A stretch of DNA of 64,000 bases from Clostridium sp. UBA4548 (lineage in GTDB: Bacteria; Bacillota; Clostridia; Clostridiales; Clostridiaceae). The DNA lies in NCBI RefSeq assembly GCF_002387895.1, contig NZ_DGLI01000001.1:135705-199704 (forward strand), given 5' to 3'. Every line of letters starts with the position of its first letter. Position 1 is the stretch's first letter. Shown here in pieces: positions 61,150-64,000 of the stretch. A program made the position numbers and the translations under genes. The notes under the pieces are model-generated. The model had not been told where the DNA came from, ran no database searches, and worked only from the letters and a program-made list of their open reading frames with translations.

Positions 61150-62538
61150 TTATACCAACTTTACCTTCGAGAAACATTGAACAATAATATCAAAATCCTT
61201 CTCAAACAAGGTTCTTCCATCCAAGATAAGTTCATTGTTGAAAATTCTGCAGATTATAGAAACTTCACCCATTCTCAGTTCCTTTTCCATTTCCTGTGGA
61301 GACAACTTGTCACTTTTAGCTTTAATTACATAGGTTGGTATCTTTTCAGTAGGCATTGAACCTCCACCTACCATAGAGTAGTCACTATCAATTGTTAAGT
61401 CTAACCAATCAATCTTATTCTGCAACTTTTTTTTCAACTTTACACACTTTTTCTTTACCTCTTCCTTTGAACACAAAATCATATTCAATGAAGGTATATT
61501 CTTTATAGCTTCAGCTTCATCAAGATAATATTTAAAAGTTCCTTCAAGTGCTGCCAAAGTCATTTTATCTATTCTTAGTGCTCTTGTAAGTTGATTCTTT
61601 TTCATTAGATCTATGTACTGTTTTTTACCAGCAATAATTCCGGCTTGAGGACCTCCTAACATTTTATCCCCACTAAAGGTAACTACATCCACACCTTTTT
61701 TTATACTTTCTTGAACTGTAGGCTCATAGGTAAAACCATATTTAGAAAAATCTATTAAAACTCCACTTCCTATGTCTTCAACTACGGGAATATTTTTTTC
61801 ATTTCCTAAGGCTACAAGCTCTTCTAGTGATACTTCCTCAGTAAACCCATAAATTTTAAAGTTTGAAGTGTGAATTTTCAATAATACACCTGTACTGTTC
61901 GTTATATTATTTTCATAATCATAAACATGGGTTCTATTAGTAGTACCAACCTCTACAAGCTTAGCTCCACTAAACTTCATAACCTCTGGCACTCTAAAAG
62001 ACCCTCCAATTTCAACAAGCTGTCCTCTTGACACAATTGCCTCTTTATCTTTTGACAAGGTGTCCAATACTAACATTATTGCAGCTGCGTTATTATTAAC
62101 TACCATAGCAGCTTCAGCACCTGTAATCTTCTTAATCAATTCCTCTATATGAGAATATCTAGAGCCTCTTTTTCCGCTATCTATATCATACTCTAAGTTA
62201 TTATAACTGCCTGCCACAGTTACTACATTTTCTATAGCCTTTTCCCCAAGCAATGAACGTCCTAAATTTGTATGAATTACAGTGCCCGTTGCATTTATAA
62301 CCTTTCTTAAGTTAGATCTATTTTTTTTACTTAATAGGTTAAGAGCATAATTTAAAACCTGACTTTTTTCTAAACTTTGTATTTTATCACTTAAAATCTC
62401 TTTCCTAAACATATCTATAGACTCTCTTAGCGCCTCTACAACTAAAACCCTTGGATTATAGTCTATAGCATTTTGGATTTCTTTTTCTTTTAGTAGTTCA
62501 TCTATTTTAGGTAATTTTCTTAACAACTCACTATTCAT
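61150..62538 (-). CDS. selA: L-seryl-tRNA(Sec) selenium transferase SelA
   Basis: This 462-residue PLP enzyme has V-I-N-A-T-G-T-V-I-H-T-N-L-G-R-S near 84 and F-S-G-D-K-M-L-G-G-P-Q-A-G near 293, where the Lys holds PLP. It converts Ser-tRNA(Sec) to Sec-tRNA(Sec) with selenophosphate from SelD. It lies 12 bp after selD and 75 bp before selB, so the three are likely one operon. Confidence 0.98.
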   Translation of the reverse strand: MNSELLRKLPKIDELLKEKEIQNAIDYNPRVLVVEALRESIDMFRKEILSDKIQSLEKSQVLNYALNLLSKKNRSNLRKVINATGTVIHTNLGRSLLGEKAIENVVTVAGSYNNLEYDIDSGKRGSRYSHIEELIKKITGAEAAMVVNNNAAAIMLVLDTLSKDKEAIVSRGQLVEIGGSFRVPEVMKFSGAKLVEVGTTNRTHVYDYENNITNSTGVLLKIHTSNFKIYGFTEEVSLEELVALGNEKNIPVVEDIGSGVLIDFSKYGFTYEPTVQESIKKGVDVVTFSGDKMLGGPQAGIIAGKKQYIDLMKKNQLTRALRIDKMTLAALEGTFKYYLDEAEAIKNIPSLNMILCSKEEVKKKCVKLKKKLQNKIDWLDLTIDSDYSMVGGGSMPTEKIPTYVIKAKSDKLSPQEMEKELRMGEVSIICRIFNNELILDGRTLFEKDFDIIVQCFSKVKLV

Positions 62539-62550
62539 ACCTATCTCCTA

Positions 62551-63579
62551 TTATTCAACTATAATATATTTTTCTCCTTTTGGAACTACTTCTCCAATAA
62601 TCTGACTTGGAATTTCTAGCTTTGATAGTTTTTCCATCAGTGCTTTCCCTTCACTAGATGATATTGAAATTAGTAGTCCTCCTGAGGTTTGAGGATCAAA
62701 TAATACATCTTCTAACCAAGGTTCTATATTTCTAAGTTCATATTTACCCTGAAGATATTTTTTATTATTGTAGCAACCTGCTGGAATTAATCCCATCTGG
62801 GCATATTCCTTCACTCCATTAATTAATGGTAGCTTATCCTTATATAATTTAAAGGTAACCTCTGAAGCAGATGCCATTTCAAAGCCATGTCCCATAATTC
62901 CGAATCCTGTAATATCCGTACATGCAGTAACGCTATGCTCAGCTATTATTTCTCCTGAATATTTATTTAAAGTGCTCATCACCTTAACTGCTTCATTATA
63001 TACATCCTTTGAAGCCATTTCGGCCTTTATTGCCGTTGTAATAATTCCTGTTCCAATAGGCTTCGTTAATATAAGCACATCACCAACAACTGAACCATAG
63101 TTTTTTAATACTTTCTGTGGATGAACCATCCCCATTACAGATAAACCATATTTTGGTTCATCATCTTCCACGGTATGTCCTCCTATAACTACAGCTCCAG
63201 CTTCTATTACCTTATCTGCTCCACCCTTAAGTATTTCTCCCAGTACTTCGATATTCAAACAGTTTGGAAAACAAACAATATTAAGTGCTACTGTTGGCTT
63301 TCCACCCATAGCATACACATCGCTAAGAGAATTGGCAGCTGCAATAGCTCCATAGGTATATGGATCATCTACCACTGGAGTGAAAAAGTCTAAAGTTTGA
63401 ATTATTGCAATATCCTCTGTTAATTTATAAACCGCCGCGTCATCAGAAGTTTCTATTCCAACTATTAGGTTCTTATCCTCCATTTCAGGTAATTTATCTA
63501 ATATCTTTGAAAGGGTCTCCGGCCCTATTTTTGCTGCTCATCCAGATGTTTTTGAAAGCTCTGTTAATCTTTTCTCCAT
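62551..63579 (-). CDS. selD: Selenide water dikinase SelD, selenoprotein with in-frame UGA
   Basis: The protein is 342 residues when the UGA at 63538-63540 (codon 14) is read as selenocysteine: M-E-K-R-L-T-E-L-S-K-T-S-G-U-A-A-K-I-G. The S-G-[C/U]-A-A-K-I-G motif is the catalytic site of SelD, so Sec14 replaces the usual Cys. Without read-through the frame would open only at 63483 and lose the active site. Later motifs are G-I-E-T-S-D-D-A-A-V near 42 and D-I-T-G-F-G-I-M-G-H-G-F near 222. SelD makes selenophosphate from selenide and ATP. A small hairpin follows the UGA. The gene starts the selD-selA-selB operon. Confidence 0.96.
63511..63527 (-). promoter_or_regulatory. Candidate bacterial SECIS hairpin in selD
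   Basis: On the minus strand, 11 nt after the UGA, AGGG and CCCT pair around the loop CCGGAGA, which contains the G residues typical of a bSECIS apical loop. The stem may extend weakly with adjacent bases. Distance and loop are compatible with SelB binding; folding was judged by eye. Confidence 0.55.
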
Positions 63580-63688
63580 TTAAAGCACCTCCATCTATTA
63601 AGTAATTATTTACTAATTTCCATTGAAAATCAGTCAACTTTTTGTATTTTGTCATTTCCATAATTCTTTAATAATTTTATACTAATAC

Positions 63689-64000
63689 TCATTTTATGTC
63701 TACCTTATCTCTTAATTTGTCAACTGTTTTACTACCAATACCATCAACATTTCCTAAATCGTCAATGGACTTAAATCCTCCATTCTTCTCTCTGTATTCT
63801 ATTATAGCTTTTGCTTTAACCTCGCCTATACCATAAAGAGTTGATAACTGTTCTTCCGTTGCTTTATTTATATTTATTTTTTCCTTTTTATCACTATTAG
63901 GCAATTCAATGGATTTACTTAAATTAGAATTATTGTTTACTGCCTCTCCCTTTTTATAAATGATAATGCATTCTTCATCTCTTAAAACTTTAGAGAAGTG
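63689..64000 (-). CDS. comEA: ComEA-type DNA-binding helix-hairpin-helix protein, C-terminal part
   Basis: 104 codons are visible and the gene runs off the right edge. The upstream part (H-F-S-K-V-L-R-D-E-E-C-I-I-I-Y-K-K-G-E) has the end of an SLBB-like domain. After an Asn/Ser linker come paired helix-hairpin-helix motifs, I-N-I-N-K-A-T-E-E-Q-L-S-T-L-Y-G-I-G and I-D-D-L-G-N-V-D-G-I-G. ComEA proteins bind incoming DNA at the membrane. An internal TTG at 63904 gives a shorter frame but is not the start. Confidence 0.9.
   Translation of the reverse strand, partial: HFSKVLRDEECIIIYKKGEAVNNNSNLSKSIELPNSDKKEKININKATEEQLSTLYGIGEVKAKAIIEYREKNGGFKSIDDLGNVDGIGSKTVDKLRDKVDIK

Noticed and set aside
1..64000. 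CRISPR arrays, prophage or integrated plasmid modules
   Set aside because: No regularly spaced direct repeats, no cas genes, no integrase and no phage structural genes were seen. The scattered short repeats are single and diverged.

Overview
The window looks like a chromosomal segment of a spore-forming, anaerobic, low-GC Firmicute, most likely a Clostridium (sensu stricto) or close relative. The reasons are the AT-rich composition, strong GGAGG ribosome binding sites, sporulation and germination genes (spoIIP, gpr, yqfC, yqfD, a CotS-type gene, a Csp-like germination protease relative), anaerobic stress genes (hybrid cluster protein, rubrerythrin-like protein), and the gene order of the dnaG-rpoD, era-recO-ybeY, hrcA-grpE-dnaK-dnaJ and lepA-hemW blocks. 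No species is claimed.

Bases 1-13,300 are accessory in character: a Csp-family subtilisin-like gene whose catalytic Asp and His are replaced; a cupin / split permease / ferredoxin operon divergent from a Crp-type regulator with a perfect 16-bp palindrome between them; hcp; a CmpB-like membrane protein; a rubrerythrin homologue that has lost metal ligands; a LysR regulator divergent from a two-gene chromate transporter; a 38-residue membrane protein behind a structured leader; a duplicated-domain DUF2935 protein plus a decayed fragment of a second copy; and mntP behind a yybP-ykoY manganese riboswitch. Bases 13,300-15,060 hold two tiny hydrophilic ORFs and an IS607-type element in which most of the recombinase gene is deleted but the TnpB nuclease is intact.

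From 15,500 on, nearly everything is on the minus strand and is core chromosome: RNase P RNA, nif3/trmK, a PH-domain membrane protein, rpoD-dnaG, dgt, ppdK with a CcpN-like CBS regulator (apparently starting at AUU), the recO-era-cdd-dgkA-ybeY-yqfF-yqfD-yqfC block, yqeY-rpsU, hinT, mtaB-rsmE-prmA, the CIRCE-controlled hrcA-grpE-dnaK-dnaJ heat-shock operon, hemW, lepA, spoIIP, gpr, holA and comEC. The right end holds the complete selenocysteine machinery: tRNA-Sec, selB, selA and selD. The selD gene itself carries an in-frame UGA at codon 14 and is therefore a selenoprotein gene. A comEA gene runs off the right edge. rpsT and the CotS-type gene are the only clear plus-strand genes in this half.

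Several families of short, partly palindromic repeats are scattered through the intergenic gaps and account for most of the longer gene-free stretches. The most interesting items are the Csp pseudoprotease, the degenerate rubrerythrin, the TnpA-deleted IS607 derivative, the AUU start, the Sec-containing SelD, the attenuator-like leader of the 38-residue protein, and the dispersed structured repeats.
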